From: Paracraurococcus sp042666655
GTDB taxonomy: Bacteria > Pseudomonadota > Alphaproteobacteria > Acetobacterales > Acetobacteraceae
Assembly (NCBI RefSeq): GCF_042666655.1
Contig: NZ_JBHTDE010000002.1
Coordinates: 434,001-498,000, forward strand
Length of the DNA: 64,000 nucleotides
Direction: 5' to 3'
Under the pieces are notes generated by a model, which saw only the letters and a list, made by a program, of their open reading frames with translations, did not search any database and was not told the origin of the DNA. Of the stretch, positions 11,004-19,384 are shown in pieces (the first letter of the stretch is position 1; every line of letters starts with the position of its first letter). The position numbers were made by a program, and so were the translations under genes.

Positions 11004-11091
11004 CCCGTCCGGTTCGGCCCGATGCCGAGCCAGGTGATTGCCCCCTACGGGAGGGCAGTTAGGCCCGTTCCACGAAGGGCGTGGGGCGGAA
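11004..11091 (+). promoter_or_regulatory. Cold-shock leader, copy 2
   Basis: CCCGTCCGGTTCGGCCCG (11004-11021) matches the copy-1 block at 17 of 18 positions. GCCGAGCCAGGT follows immediately, and GCGTGGGGCGGAA (11079-11091) lies 23 bases before the second csp ATG. Order and spacing match the first csp leader closely although the DNA between blocks differs. This supports a conserved regulatory leader or a recent duplication. Confidence 0.55.
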
Positions 11092-11113
11092 TACAAGATG
11101 ATGGAATACGACA

Positions 11114-11323
11114 ATGGCTACCGGCACCGTTAAGTGGTTCAACGCGACCAAGGGCTTCGGCTTCATCCAGCCCGACACCGGCAGCGCCGATGTGTTCGTG
11201 CATATCAGCGCGCTCGAGAAGGCCGGCATCCGCGGTCTCAATGAAGGCCAGAAGGTCTCCTTTGACCTCGAGAACGACCCGCGCAAGGGCAAGGTCTCGG
11301 CCGCGAACCTGAAGCTGGCCTGA
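11114..11323 (+). CDS. Cold-shock protein (CspA family), copy 2
   Basis: This 69-residue cold-shock domain protein has RNP-1 KGFGFI (residues 13-18) and RNP-2 DVFVHI (27-32), so nucleic-acid binding should be intact. It is more similar to copy 3 than to copy 1; both end in a DPRKGK...A basic segment. The ATG follows ACGACA, the same context as copy 3. Its leader resembles that of copy 1. A strong hairpin follows at 11388-11415. Confidence 0.97.
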   Translation: MATGTVKWFNATKGFGFIQPDTGSADVFVHISALEKAGIRGLNEGQKVSFDLENDPRKGKVSAANLKLA

Positions 11324-11387
11324 TCGGCGGATTCCCTCCGGGATGGCCCCTCGAGGCCGTCCCGGCTGCGGACCCACTGTGGACCGG

Positions 11388-11415
11388 AGCCCGGCGTCGC
11401 TTGCGGCGTCGGGCT
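11388..11415 (+). terminator. Hairpin after csp copy 2
   Basis: AGCCCGGCGTCGC and GCGGCGTCGGGCT can pair along most of their length, with two G-T wobbles, around a tight TT centre. TCCTCGTAT follows. It lies 65 bases after the csp stop and just before the next small gene, so it would end the csp transcript or act as a processing stem. Confidence 0.55.
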
Positions 11416-11435
11416 TCCTCGTATGAGGATTTCCC

Positions 11436-11657
11436 ATGGCCAAGCGCCGCGATGACGGGAAGTGGGCTTTCTTCGACGTCCACTATGCCGATGGTAGCCG
11501 CACCTCGAACCGGAAGGTGCCGACCGAGATCCTCGGTGGCCTTGATGGCGACGAGCCGGCCCGCACCGAGATCGAGGCGCAGGACCAGCGGATCGCCGAT
11601 GCCTCGGGCAAGCCGCGGCGGGTGATCTCGACGCTGCGCCGGGCCGTCATGGCCTGA
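11436..11657 (+). CDS. Small protein of unknown function between csp copies 2 and 3
   Basis: This encodes 73 residues starting MAKRRDDGKWAFFDVHYADG. The N-terminal half looks beta-rich (WAFFDVHYADGSRTSNRKV) and the C-terminal half helical and charged (IEAQDQRIADASGKPRRVIS). It has no membrane segment and no recognised motif. GAGGA lies upstream of the ATG at acceptable spacing. The position between two cold-shock genes, on the same strand, suggests a stress-related role, but nothing in the sequence proves it. Confidence 0.7.
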   Translation: MAKRRDDGKWAFFDVHYADGSRTSNRKVPTEILGGLDGDEPARTEIEAQDQRIADASGKPRRVISTLRRAVMA

Positions 11658-11772
11658 CGCATTCCGGCCAGCGGACGTGCAAGCGGCCGGCGAGGCGGGG
11701 AAAGACCAGCAACCAAACGGACCGTTCCGCGCATCGCGCGGGATGGGCCGCCTACAGAATGGATCTACGACA

Positions 11773-11982
11773 ATGGCGACCGGTACAGTGAAATGGTTCA
11801 ACGCCACCAAGGGCTTCGGCTTCATCCAGCCGGATGACAACGGCGCCGACGTGTTCGTGCATATCAGCGCCGTCGAGAAGGCCGGCATCCGCCAGCTGAA
11901 CGAGGGCGACAAGGTCAGCTTCGAACTCGAGCACGACCCGCGGAAGGGCAAGTCCTCGGCCGGCAGCCTGCGGATGGTCTGA
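11773..11982 (+). CDS. Cold-shock protein (CspA family), copy 3
   Basis: This 69-residue cold-shock domain protein has intact RNP-1 (KGFGFI) and RNP-2 (DVFVHI). ATG 11773 is chosen over the longer frame from 11677 because MATGTVKWFNATKGFGF is the exact family N-terminus and is preceded by ACGACA as in copy 2. Its upstream region does not carry the two leader blocks shared by copies 1 and 2, so it may be regulated differently. It is followed at once by a GC hairpin. Confidence 0.97.
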   Translation: MATGTVKWFNATKGFGFIQPDDNGADVFVHISAVEKAGIRQLNEGDKVSFELEHDPRKGKSSAGSLRMV

Positions 11983-11988
11983 CGGGCC

Positions 11989-12013
11989 GCGGCGGGGGCC
12001 GCATCCCCGCCGC
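11989..12013 (+). terminator. Terminator hairpin after csp copy 3
   Basis: GCGGCGGGG (11989-11997) and CCCCGCCGC (12005-12013) form a perfect nine-pair stem with a seven-base loop. It starts six bases after the csp stop. It lacks a T-tract, as is usual in such GC-rich genomes. Confidence 0.6.
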
Positions 12014-12043
12014 ACCCGGTAAGGCCTGACGGCCCGGTATGAA

Positions 12044-12073
12044 GACGGCCGGCGGGGTGACCCGCCGGCCGTC
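12044..12073. terminator. Strong hairpin between convergent csp copy 3 and hppA
   Basis: GACGGCCGGCGGG and CCCGCCGGCCGTC form a perfect 13-pair stem closed by a GTGA tetraloop. It lies between two genes whose 3' ends face each other. It can therefore stop transcription from both directions and is most likely the hppA terminator. Confidence 0.7.
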
Positions 12074-12105
12074 TCCCGTTCGGGGCTGCTGATCAGCCCA
12101 CGGCG

Positions 12106-14226
12106 TCAGCCGCTATGGGCGAGTATCGCCAGCAGCAGCAGCGCCACGATGTTGGTGATCTTGATCATCGGGTTCACCGCGGGTCCCGCGGTATCCTTGT
12201 AGGGATCGCCCACCGTGTCGCCGGTCACCGCGGCCTTGTGGGCTTCCGAACCCTTGCCGCCATGGTGGCCTTCCTCGATGTATTTCTTGGCATTGTCCCA
12301 GGCGCCGCCGCCGGTGGTCATCGACACCGCGACGAAGAAGCCGTTGACGATGACACCCAGAAGCATGGCGCCCAGTGCCTCGAACCCCGCCGCCTTGCCG
12401 GCGATGGCGCTGATGCCGAAATAGATCACCAGCGGCGACAGCACCGGCAGCAGGGACGGGATCATCATCTCCTTGATCGCCGCCTTGGTCAGGATGTCGA
12501 CGGCCCGGCCGTAATCCGGGCGGTCGCGGCCTTCCATGATGCCCGGCTTCTCCTTGAACTGCCGCCGCACCTCCTCGACCACGCTCATCGCCGCGCGGCC
12601 GACCGCCGTCATTGCCATGCCGCCGAACAGATAGGGCAGGGCGCCGCCAAATAGCAGGCCCACGACGACATAGGGCGAGGAGAGGCTGAAGGTGAGCGCG
12701 CCGACGCCCGCGAAATAGGGGTAGGTAGCGCTGTTGGCCGCGAAGAAGGCTAGGTCCTGGGTGTAGGCGGCGAACAGCACCAGCGCGCCGAGGCCGGCCG
12801 AGCCGATCGCGTAGCCCTTGGTGACCGCTTTCGTGGTATTGCCGACCGCGTCGAGCGCATCCGTGGTGACCCGGATCTCCTTCGGCAGTCCGGCCATCTC
12901 GGCGATGCCGCCGGCATTGTCGGTGACCGGGCCGAAGGCATCCAGCGCCACCACGACGCCGGCCAGCGCCAGCATGGTGGTGACCGCGATGGCGATGCCA
13001 TAGAGGCCGGCCAGGTTGTAGCTGAACAGCACGCCGCCGATGATGATCAGAGCCGGGATGGCGGTGCTTTCCATGGAGACGGCGATGCCACGGATCACGT
13101 TGGTGCCGTGGCCGGTCACCGAACTCTCGGCGATCGCCTGCACCGGACGATAGTTGGTGCCGGTGTAGTATTCGGTCACCACGATGATCAGCCCGGTCAC
13201 CGCCAGCCCGACCACGCCGCAGAGGAACAGCGAGAAAGCGTTGAAGGTGGCGCCGGCCGCGGTGATGCTGCCGGTGCCGAAGACCAGGTAGGTCAGCGGC
13301 AGCAGCGCCACCAGCGACAGCACGCCGGTGACGATGAAGCCGCGGTACATCGCGCCCATGATCGACTGGTTGGCCGGCAGCTTGACGAAATAGGTGCCGA
13401 CGATGGAGGTCACGACGCAGACCGCGCCGATCGCCAGCGGATACAGCATGCCGAGCGCGAGCGACCCGGCCGGGAAGGCGATGGCCGCCAGCACCATGGT
13501 GGCGACCATGGTCACCGCATAGGTCTCGAAGAGGTCGGCTGCCATGCCGGCGCAGTCGCCGACATTGTCGCCCACGTTGTCGGCGATGGTGGCGGGGTTG
13601 CGGGGGTCGTCCTCGGGGATGCCGGCTTCGACCTTGCCGACCATGTCGCCGCCGACATCGGCGCCCTTGGTGAAGATGCCGCCGCCGAGCCGGGCAAAGA
13701 TCGAGATCAGCGAGGCGCCGAAGCCGAGCGCGACCAGGCTGTCGATGACCACGCGGTCGTTCGGCGCAAGGCCCATCAACTGGGTCAGGATGAAGAAATA
13801 GACTGCGACGCCGAGCAGCGCGAGGCCGGCGACCAGCAGGCCGGTGATGGCGCCCGACTTGAAGGCAACGTCGAGGCCGGCGGCCAGAGACTGGGTGGAG
13901 GCCTGGGCGGTGCGGACATTGGCGCGCACCGACACGTTCATGCCGATGAAGCCGGCCGCGCCCGACAGGATCGCGCCGATCAGGAAGCCGATCGAGACCG
14001 GGATGCCGAGCGTGGCGACCACCAGGACGAACAGCACCACGCCGACGATGGCGATCGTGATGTATTGCCGCTTGAGATAGGCCGAGGCGCCTTCCTGGAT
14101 CGCCGCGGCGATCTCCTGCATCCGGGCGCTGCCCGCATCCAGCGCCATGACCTGTTTGGCGGTGACCACGCCGTAGGCGATCGAGAGCGCCCCCAGCACG
14201 ATCACCAGCAACAGTGAAATCGTCAT
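12106..14226 (-). CDS. hppA: K+-independent proton-translocating membrane pyrophosphatase
   Basis: This 706-residue inner-membrane pump couples pyrophosphate hydrolysis to proton export. About 16 hydrophobic segments are visible. The substrate site shows GGDMVGKVEAGIPEDDPRNP and DNVGDNVGDCAGMAADLFET, and the C-terminal loop carries GGAWDNAKKYIEEG and GDTVGDPYKDTAGP. In GNTTKAVTKGYAIGSA the lysine in place of alanine marks the K+-independent proton-pumping subclass, by established family knowledge. The start is set at ATG 14226 (MTISLLLVIVL). The longer frame from 14283 adds a polar, unlikely N-terminus. It is a single gene, convergent with the csp block and divergent from the hydrolase gene. 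Confidence 0.97.
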   Translation of the reverse strand: MTISLLLVIVLGALSIAYGVVTAKQVMALDAGSARMQEIAAAIQEGASAYLKRQYITIAIVGVVLFVLVVATLGIPVSIGFLIGAILSGAAGFIGMNVSVRANVRTAQASTQSLAAGLDVAFKSGAITGLLVAGLALLGVAVYFFILTQLMGLAPNDRVVIDSLVALGFGASLISIFARLGGGIFTKGADVGGDMVGKVEAGIPEDDPRNPATIADNVGDNVGDCAGMAADLFETYAVTMVATMVLAAIAFPAGSLALGMLYPLAIGAVCVVTSIVGTYFVKLPANQSIMGAMYRGFIVTGVLSLVALLPLTYLVFGTGSITAAGATFNAFSLFLCGVVGLAVTGLIIVVTEYYTGTNYRPVQAIAESSVTGHGTNVIRGIAVSMESTAIPALIIIGGVLFSYNLAGLYGIAIAVTTMLALAGVVVALDAFGPVTDNAGGIAEMAGLPKEIRVTTDALDAVGNTTKAVTKGYAIGSAGLGALVLFAAYTQDLAFFAANSATYPYFAGVGALTFSLSSPYVVVGLLFGGALPYLFGGMAMTAVGRAAMSVVEEVRRQFKEKPGIMEGRDRPDYGRAVDILTKAAIKEMMIPSLLPVLSPLVIYFGISAIAGKAAGFEALGAMLLGVIVNGFFVAVSMTTGGGAWDNAKKYIEEGHHGGKGSEAHKAAVTGDTVGDPYKDTAGPAVNPMIKITNIVALLLLAILAHSG

Positions 14227-14442
14227 CAAAGTCGCAACCCCCCTTTGTTGTCCCCCGCCGACCGCCGCGCCGTGCCGGCGCATGGGCCGGGCGGTGCGCC
14301 CTTCGCCGGCGCAAGCGGGACAAGGCTAGGCTGGGCTTCGGCAAGGGCGCAACGGTGGCGCTGCGGCTGCACTGGCCGGACGTCTTGCCGTCGCCACGAT
14401 CCGTGGACAGGATACCGCCTTCCACAGGGGAGAGTGCCGGGT
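14227..14442. other. Divergent intergenic region between hppA and the MetX-like gene
   Basis: These 216 bases should hold the promoters of both flanking genes. No clear -35/-10 pair, operator palindrome or RNA element is recognised. Confidence 0.4.
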
Positions 14443-15633
14443 ATGACGAGACGGCGAGGCCTTCTGGCCGCGACGGGGCTGCTGGGCGCGCTTGCGGCAT
14501 GGCCGGGCATGGCACAGCAAGCCGCGGCGCCCGAGGTGCTGGAGAAGCGCGTCTTCGATGCGGGGGCCTTCCAGACCCGCGGCGGCGCCACCATCCCGAA
14601 CACCCGCATCGGCTATCAGACCATGGGCCGGCTGAATGCGGCGGGGGACAATGCGGTCCTGATCTGCCACTTCTTCAGCGGCAACAGCCACGCATTCGGG
14701 CGCCTGTCGGCCGGTGGCCCGGCCGGCTACTGGGACGCCATCATCGGCCCCGGCAAGGCGATCGACACCGACAAGTATTTCGTCGTCTCGGCCGACACGC
14801 TGGTCAACGTCAACGTCCCGGATGCCAATACCGTCACCACCGGCCCGGCCAACATCAACCCGGATACCGGCCGGCCCTGGGGCATGGCCTTTCCCGTCAT
14901 CGCCATGCGCGACTTCGTCGAGGTGCAGAAGAAACTGCTCGACAGCCTGGGCGTGAAGCGCCTGGCCCTGGTTGCCGGCCCGTCGAATGGCGGGCTGCAG
15001 ACCATCGAATGGGCCGCCGCCTATCCCGACTTCGTGCAGCGCGCCATGCCCGTGATCGCCGCCGAGATCGATGCCTGGATGCAAGGCTGGCTGGACATCT
15101 GGGAAGCCCCGATTCGGCTGGACCCGGCCTGGCGGGACGGCGACTACTACGGCCAGGGGCGGGAGCCGCCGCTGCGTGGCCTGGCGGAGGCCTGGAAGAT
15201 CGTCACGCTGCATGCCCGCGACCGTCCCTGGGCGAAGCAGTTCGACCGGAAGATCCCCGAAGGCCAGGACCCGGCACGCCGCATCGGCGACCGCTTCGGC
15301 ATCGAGAAATGGCTGGACGACGCGGCGACGGCACGAGCCAAGACCTCGGACGCCAACTCGTTCCTGTACATGGTCCGCGCCAACCAACTGTTCCTGAACG
15401 ACTACCCGAACCTTGCCGCGGCGATGGAGGGGGCGGCGAAGCGTTGGCTGGTCATCCCCTCGCCGACCGACCGGGTCTTCCTGCACGAGGGCGCGCGCGA
15501 GTTCATCGAGGTGTTGCGCAAAGGCGGCAAGCAGGTGGCGACGGCGGAGGTCACGGGACCGCTCGGCCATCTCAACGGCGTGGTCGGCATGGCACCGCTT
15601 GCCGACCGGATCCGCGGCTTCCTCGCGGAATAA
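14443..15633 (+). CDS. Exported MetX-like alpha/beta hydrolase
   Basis: This 396-residue alpha/beta-fold protein is related to homoserine O-acetyltransferase (MetX). An N-terminal signal peptide is visible (MTRRRGLLAATGLLGALAAW, cleaved near GMAQQA), so it is exported, unlike true MetX. The nucleophile elbow is GPSNGG, the acid lies in SPTDRVF and the histidine in GPLGHLNG, so the catalytic triad is complete. Family landmarks INPDTGRPWGMAFP and the N-terminal IGYQTMGRLNA are present. The export signal argues for an esterase or acyltransferase of unknown substrate in the periplasm and against methionine synthesis. The start is chosen at the signal peptide; the longer upstream frame is unconvincing. 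Confidence 0.88.
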   Translation: MTRRRGLLAATGLLGALAAWPGMAQQAAAPEVLEKRVFDAGAFQTRGGATIPNTRIGYQTMGRLNAAGDNAVLICHFFSGNSHAFGRLSAGGPAGYWDAIIGPGKAIDTDKYFVVSADTLVNVNVPDANTVTTGPANINPDTGRPWGMAFPVIAMRDFVEVQKKLLDSLGVKRLALVAGPSNGGLQTIEWAAAYPDFVQRAMPVIAAEIDAWMQGWLDIWEAPIRLDPAWRDGDYYGQGREPPLRGLAEAWKIVTLHARDRPWAKQFDRKIPEGQDPARRIGDRFGIEKWLDDAATARAKTSDANSFLYMVRANQLFLNDYPNLAAAMEGAAKRWLVIPSPTDRVFLHEGAREFIEVLRKGGKQVATAEVTGPLGHLNGVVGMAPLADRIRGFLAE

Positions 15634-15975
15634 TGCGCCTTCTGCGGTCACGCCCTCGGCGTGGCCGCGCCGAGGTGCAGGCAACTCCGGGGGCAAGGCG
15701 TGGCCCGGCCTCACGGTCCTCCAGCCCGGGACGAGGCGCGACCCTGGCCACCGTCTCGTTCTTGGCCAACCGGATACGCAGGCCTTCGCACCGAACCGCC
15801 ATGCGATGGCTCTCACGCGGTCATTTGGGCCGATGGCCCCACTGCATGATTGGGCCGGAATAAGGTGAACCCGAACGCTTCGCCCACCGAGTTGGCCCAG
15901 AGCTTTCGCAAGGGTCGATCTGGCGTGTTGGAAGCCACGCGTGCGCGACGGGTGGCGGTTGCGATATTCCGCCGC
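15634..15975. other. Gene-free stretch with one hairpin
   Basis: These 342 bases lie between convergent genes. Near the left end GGTCACGCC and GGCGTGGCC (15646-15666) form a nine-pair stem with one G-T pair and a three-base loop. This is a plausible terminator for the hydrolase gene. Nothing else is recognised. Confidence 0.5.
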
Positions 15976-17184
15976 TCAGTCCCGGTCCGTGTCCCAGGCG
16001 GCGAGCGCTTCCAGATAGGCCGCGGCCGAGGCTTCCAGGCTGTTCGCCCGCCGGATATGCGCCCGTCCTGCCGCGGCGCGGGCCGCCAGGCCGGCCGGGT
16101 CGCGGAGCAGGCCGGCGACCAAGTCGGCCAGCCGCGCCGCCGGCGCCGGTCCGGGCGGCAGCTTCGCCACCACGGCATCGGGGTATTCGGCTGCCGGCCC
16201 GACCGCATCCACCACCGCCGGCAGGCCCATGCCCAGCGCCCGCACCAGCGCCCCGGAATTCTCGCCCGCCTGCGGATGGCGCAGGTTCACCAGCAGGTTG
16301 GCGGCGCGGGCATAGGGCAGGAAGGCGTCCTCCGGCAGCCAGCCGGTGACCCGGACCCGGCCCTGCAGCCCGAGCTGGCCGATCATGCCCGCCAGGTCGA
16401 GCCCGGCATCCGGCGCCCCGGCGATCACATGCAGCAGGTCAGGGAATGCCGCCGCCAGCCGCGCCACCGCCGCCAGCACCAAGTCGATCCGCTTGGCCGG
16501 CGTGGCATGGCCGAGGGAAAGCAGGATCGGCCCCCGCACCGGCAGGCCGAGGCTGCGGCGTGCCGTGGCCTGGTCCAGCCCATCCAGCGCGGCAACCTCC
16601 GGCGAAAGGTGGTGCGGGATGACCCGCAGCGGCGGCCCGCCGGGGCGCTGCACCCGCCCGGCGGCGAAGCGGCTATGCAGGATCACGCCTTGGGCGCCGT
16701 CGGTGACCTGGCGATGCAACGGCAACAGGAAGCGAAGGCCCGGGTCGAACATCCCCTGCGCCCGCAGCCGAGCCACCCGCAGCCCGGCCGCGCCATGCTC
16801 GGCGAGGAGGGCCGCCGCATATCCCGCCGGGTTGCCGCGGCCGAGGGTCAGCGCCTCCACCAGATGGTGCAGCACCGGGTCGTGCAGGGTGACGATCCCC
16901 GGCCGCCGCAGCGCCGCAAGATAGGCATGCGCATGATCGAGGCTGTTGCCGAGTTGGTGCAGATGCGTCCAGTCGCGCCACTCCGGCCGCGCCCGGTAAT
17001 CCAGCACGGCGACCACCTCGATCCCCGGCAGCGGCACCACATCCTGCCGCCGTGCCACCACGGCGACGACCGGCAAGGCCCGCGCCAGCGCCGGCAGCAG
17101 TTCGGCGGCGTAGCTGGCGATGCCCGACCGGGTGGGCGGCAGCGGGGTGAAGACGACGAGGCCTCGGGGCCGGCCCGGGATCAC
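15976..17184 (-). CDS. Glycosyltransferase, GT4-like
   Basis: This 402-residue GT-B fold glycosyltransferase probably adds a sugar to the capsular or exopolysaccharide in the cytoplasm. The N-terminal half shows FTPLPPTRSGIASYAAELLP (the acceptor-side glycine loop). The C-terminal half shows ILLSLGHATPAKRIDLVLAA and a GENSGALVRALGMGLPAV donor-site segment in place of the usual EGFGxxxxEA. The start codon is GTG 17184, which overlaps the preceding TGA by four bases (GTGA), so it is coupled to the coiled-coil protein gene. Donor and acceptor sugars cannot be deduced. Confidence 0.88.
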   Translation of the reverse strand: MIPGRPRGLVVFTPLPPTRSGIASYAAELLPALARALPVVAVVARRQDVVPLPGIEVVAVLDYRARPEWRDWTHLHQLGNSLDHAHAYLAALRRPGIVTLHDPVLHHLVEALTLGRGNPAGYAAALLAEHGAAGLRVARLRAQGMFDPGLRFLLPLHRQVTDGAQGVILHSRFAAGRVQRPGGPPLRVIPHHLSPEVAALDGLDQATARRSLGLPVRGPILLSLGHATPAKRIDLVLAAVARLAAAFPDLLHVIAGAPDAGLDLAGMIGQLGLQGRVRVTGWLPEDAFLPYARAANLLVNLRHPQAGENSGALVRALGMGLPAVVDAVGPAAEYPDAVVAKLPPGPAPAARLADLVAGLLRDPAGLAARAAAGRAHIRRANSLEASAAAYLEALAAWDTDRD

Positions 17185-17813
17185 GCCGCGGACCGCGCCT
17201 CGAGAGCGAGGAGCCTTGCTTCCAGCGTCTGCAGCCGGTGCTCCAGCTTTGCCTCGGCCGCCGCGACCAGTCCGGCGGCGTGGTCGGCAACCAAGCGGGA
17301 GATTGCCTGCACCGCCGCGTCCCGTGCCGCCGCGGCATCGCCGCCGACCGGGCCGAGCAACCCGTCCAGCCGATCCGTCACCTCCCGCCGCAGCGCGTTG
17401 AGCTCGAAATGCAGACCGGCATCGCGGGACTCGATGAGGTCGGCGGTGAAGCCGGCACCGCCCAGAAGGCCGACCGCCTCCTGCAGCCGCGCGACCTCGG
17501 CCTGCAGCCAGTCGGTCCGCAACGCCAGGGTGATCCCCAGCACCCGGGTCGGGCCGGGCGGCACGGCGGGGCCGCTGCCGAAGCCGATCCGGGCGCCGTG
17601 GCGGGCCGCTTCATCGGACCCGGCCACCTCGCGCAAGGCCTCCAGCCGCCGTTCCGGCCGGCCGGCGATGGCGTCCAGGTAGCGGCGATAGCCTGCCGCA
17701 TCCGGCCAGCGGCCGAGGACGGCGAGGTAGAGGTTGACGACGAAGTCGTGGTCCTCGCCGCCGATCAGGTCGGCCGCGTCATAGGCGCGGCCGGCAGGGC
17801 CCTGGATGTCCAT
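17181..17813 (-). CDS. DUF4214-like domain plus coiled-coil protein
   Basis: This encodes about 210 residues. The N-terminal part (DHDFVVNLYLAVLGRWPDAA, then YRRYLDAI and LREVAGSDEA) matches the DUF4214 pattern, often found in proteins tied to surface polysaccharides and secreted glycoproteins. From about residue 100 the chain is a long helix with heptad-like leucines (LEHRLQTLEARLLALEARSA). There is no signal peptide or membrane segment. ATG 17813 is preferred because GAAGGA lies just upstream; a GTG at 17828 would add five residues. It is sandwiched between two glycosyltransferase genes, with a four-base overlap to the next. It may be a scaffold or chain-length factor, but that is speculative. 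Confidence 0.72.
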   Translation of the reverse strand: MDIQGPAGRAYDAADLIGGEDHDFVVNLYLAVLGRWPDAAGYRRYLDAIAGRPERRLEALREVAGSDEAARHGARIGFGSGPAVPPGPTRVLGITLALRTDWLQAEVARLQEAVGLLGGAGFTADLIESRDAGLHFELNALRREVTDRLDGLLGPVGGDAAAARDAAVQAISRLVADHAAGLVAAAEAKLEHRLQTLEARLLALEARSAA

Positions 17814-17842
17814 GGGAAAGTCCTTCACCGGGCGAGGCGGCC

Positions 17843-19219
17843 CTACTCGGCCGCGAGGCGCGGCGCCTCCGGGGCGGCGGCCCGGCCGATCGGCAGGACG
17901 CCGAGCCGGGCATAGAGCGCCTCCAGCCGCGCCGCATAGCGGTCCGGGCTGAACAGGGCGGCCCGACGCGGCCCGGCCTCGGCCAGCCGGGCGCGCAGCG
18001 CCGGGTCGCGGTCGACCGACTGGATCGCCTGGACCAGCGCGGAAATGTCGTAGGGGTCCACCTGGATCGCGGCATCGCCCACCACCTCGGGCATCGAGGC
18101 GGTGTTGGAGGTGATGACCGGGGTGCCGAGCAGCATCGCCTCCAGCGCCGGCAGGCCGAAGCCCTCATAGAGCGAGGGGAACAGTACCGCGCGCGCGCCG
18201 CGGATCAGGTTCACCAGCAGCCGGAAAGGGACATAGTCCAGCATCATGATGCGGTGCCGGGTGCGCAGGATCGAGCCTTCCTGCACCAGGTACTTCACGT
18301 GGTCGTCGTAGAGCAGGCGGAGTTCGTCCTCGGACTTCCAGGCCCGCTTGCCGACGATCACCAGCGGGCCCTCGACGCCGCTGGCGAGATAGGCCTGGAT
18401 CATCCGGCCGACATTCTTCTTCGGTTCGATGGCGCCGAAGAAAAGCCAGTAGTTCCCGGACTGCAGCCCGAAGCTGCCGTCGATCTCGGCCCGCACCTGC
18501 TCCATCGGCAGCTCGCGCAGGCGGCGCGGGATGTCGACCGCCTGGTAGGTGTTGGTCACCCGCTCCTCGGGCACGCCGAGCAGCGAGATGATGTCCCGCC
18601 GCGAGGCTTCGGAGACCGTCACGATATGGTCGGCCCGCCGGCCGAGCATGCGGTTCAGCCGGAAATAGCGCCGCTTGTTGTCGAGGGTCGTGTAGGGCAG
18701 CCGCAGCGGCACCAGGTCATGCATGGTGTAGATGTTGCGGGCGCCGCGCAGGCGGAGCGCCAAAGGATAGGTCCAGTGCATCAGCTTCGGCTGGGCCGGG
18801 ACCGTCACCGCCAAGCGGCCGCTGAAGAAGCGCTGGTGGGCCGCGGCCTGCTGGAACAGGTCCTGGGTGTTCCAGATCTCATCGAAATGCGGCAGCCGGT
18901 CGCGGAAGGTCGCGGTGACCACCTTGCCGGTGATCGGCACCGGTACCGCCAGCTCGCCAAAGGGCGCGCGCAGCATCCGCTTGGCCCGGCGGAGCGCCAC
19001 GAGCCATTTCGGCGGATCGCCGACCCTTTCGTCGAAGAAGGCGATCTCCCGGATCAGCGACAACGCCGAGGGGGATGCCCGCGTCCCGTAGAGCACCCCG
19101 ACCTGATGCCCCAGGCGCTCCATGGCGAAGCTTAGGTTCCGGGCATAGGTAGCAACGCCAGTTCCTTGATTCAACGCCAGATTGTAGCCGTCGAGGAAGA
19201 TGCGTGACGGCCTGGTCAT
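17843..19219 (-). CDS. Glycosyltransferase family 4 protein
   Basis: This is a 458-residue GT-B glycosyltransferase. It begins MTRPSRIFLDGYNLALNQGT, which includes the GTGVATYARNL acceptor loop. It has YTMHDLVPLRLPYTT, a donor domain with FFGAIEPKKNVGRMIQAY, and the catalytic FPSLYEGFGLPALEAMLLGT with its EX7E glutamates. The set is typical of mannosyl- or rhamnosyl-transferases of capsule and O-antigen loci. ATG 19219 has GGGGAGG upstream at good spacing; the longer frame to 19309 is rejected. It is the first gene of a three-gene minus-strand set. Confidence 0.94.
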   Translation of the reverse strand: MTRPSRIFLDGYNLALNQGTGVATYARNLSFAMERLGHQVGVLYGTRASPSALSLIREIAFFDERVGDPPKWLVALRRAKRMLRAPFGELAVPVPITGKVVTATFRDRLPHFDEIWNTQDLFQQAAAHQRFFSGRLAVTVPAQPKLMHWTYPLALRLRGARNIYTMHDLVPLRLPYTTLDNKRRYFRLNRMLGRRADHIVTVSEASRRDIISLLGVPEERVTNTYQAVDIPRRLRELPMEQVRAEIDGSFGLQSGNYWLFFGAIEPKKNVGRMIQAYLASGVEGPLVIVGKRAWKSEDELRLLYDDHVKYLVQEGSILRTRHRIMMLDYVPFRLLVNLIRGARAVLFPSLYEGFGLPALEAMLLGTPVITSNTASMPEVVGDAAIQVDPYDISALVQAIQSVDRDPALRARLAEAGPRRAALFSPDRYAARLEALYARLGVLPIGRAAAPEAPRLAAE

Positions 19220-19384
19220 GCCTGGACCTCCCCGTCCTTGGCGGCGCCGGCGGGATGGCCGGTCGCCAGGACGTGACTCCCCGTAAGATAGTCGTTCACG
19301 ACTTGGCAAGGTGTGCTATGCGGATATCGCTTGTCACGCGATGAACAAGGTATCTTTATCGCGTTCCTGCTGCAGGATCCCAAC
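19220..19384. other. Intergenic region before the capsule glycosyltransferases
   Basis: These 165 bases separate the minus-strand glycosyltransferase set from a possible small plus-strand gene. They are less GC-rich than the surroundings (for example around AAGATAGTCGTTCACGACTT), as expected of a promoter region. No element can be named. Confidence 0.35.

Noticed and set aside
14443..15633. True homoserine O-acetyltransferase (metX) for methionine synthesis
   Set aside because: The protein has a signal peptide and the nucleophile elbow GPSNGG rather than the usual GGSMGG, so a cytoplasmic methionine-pathway role is unlikely.
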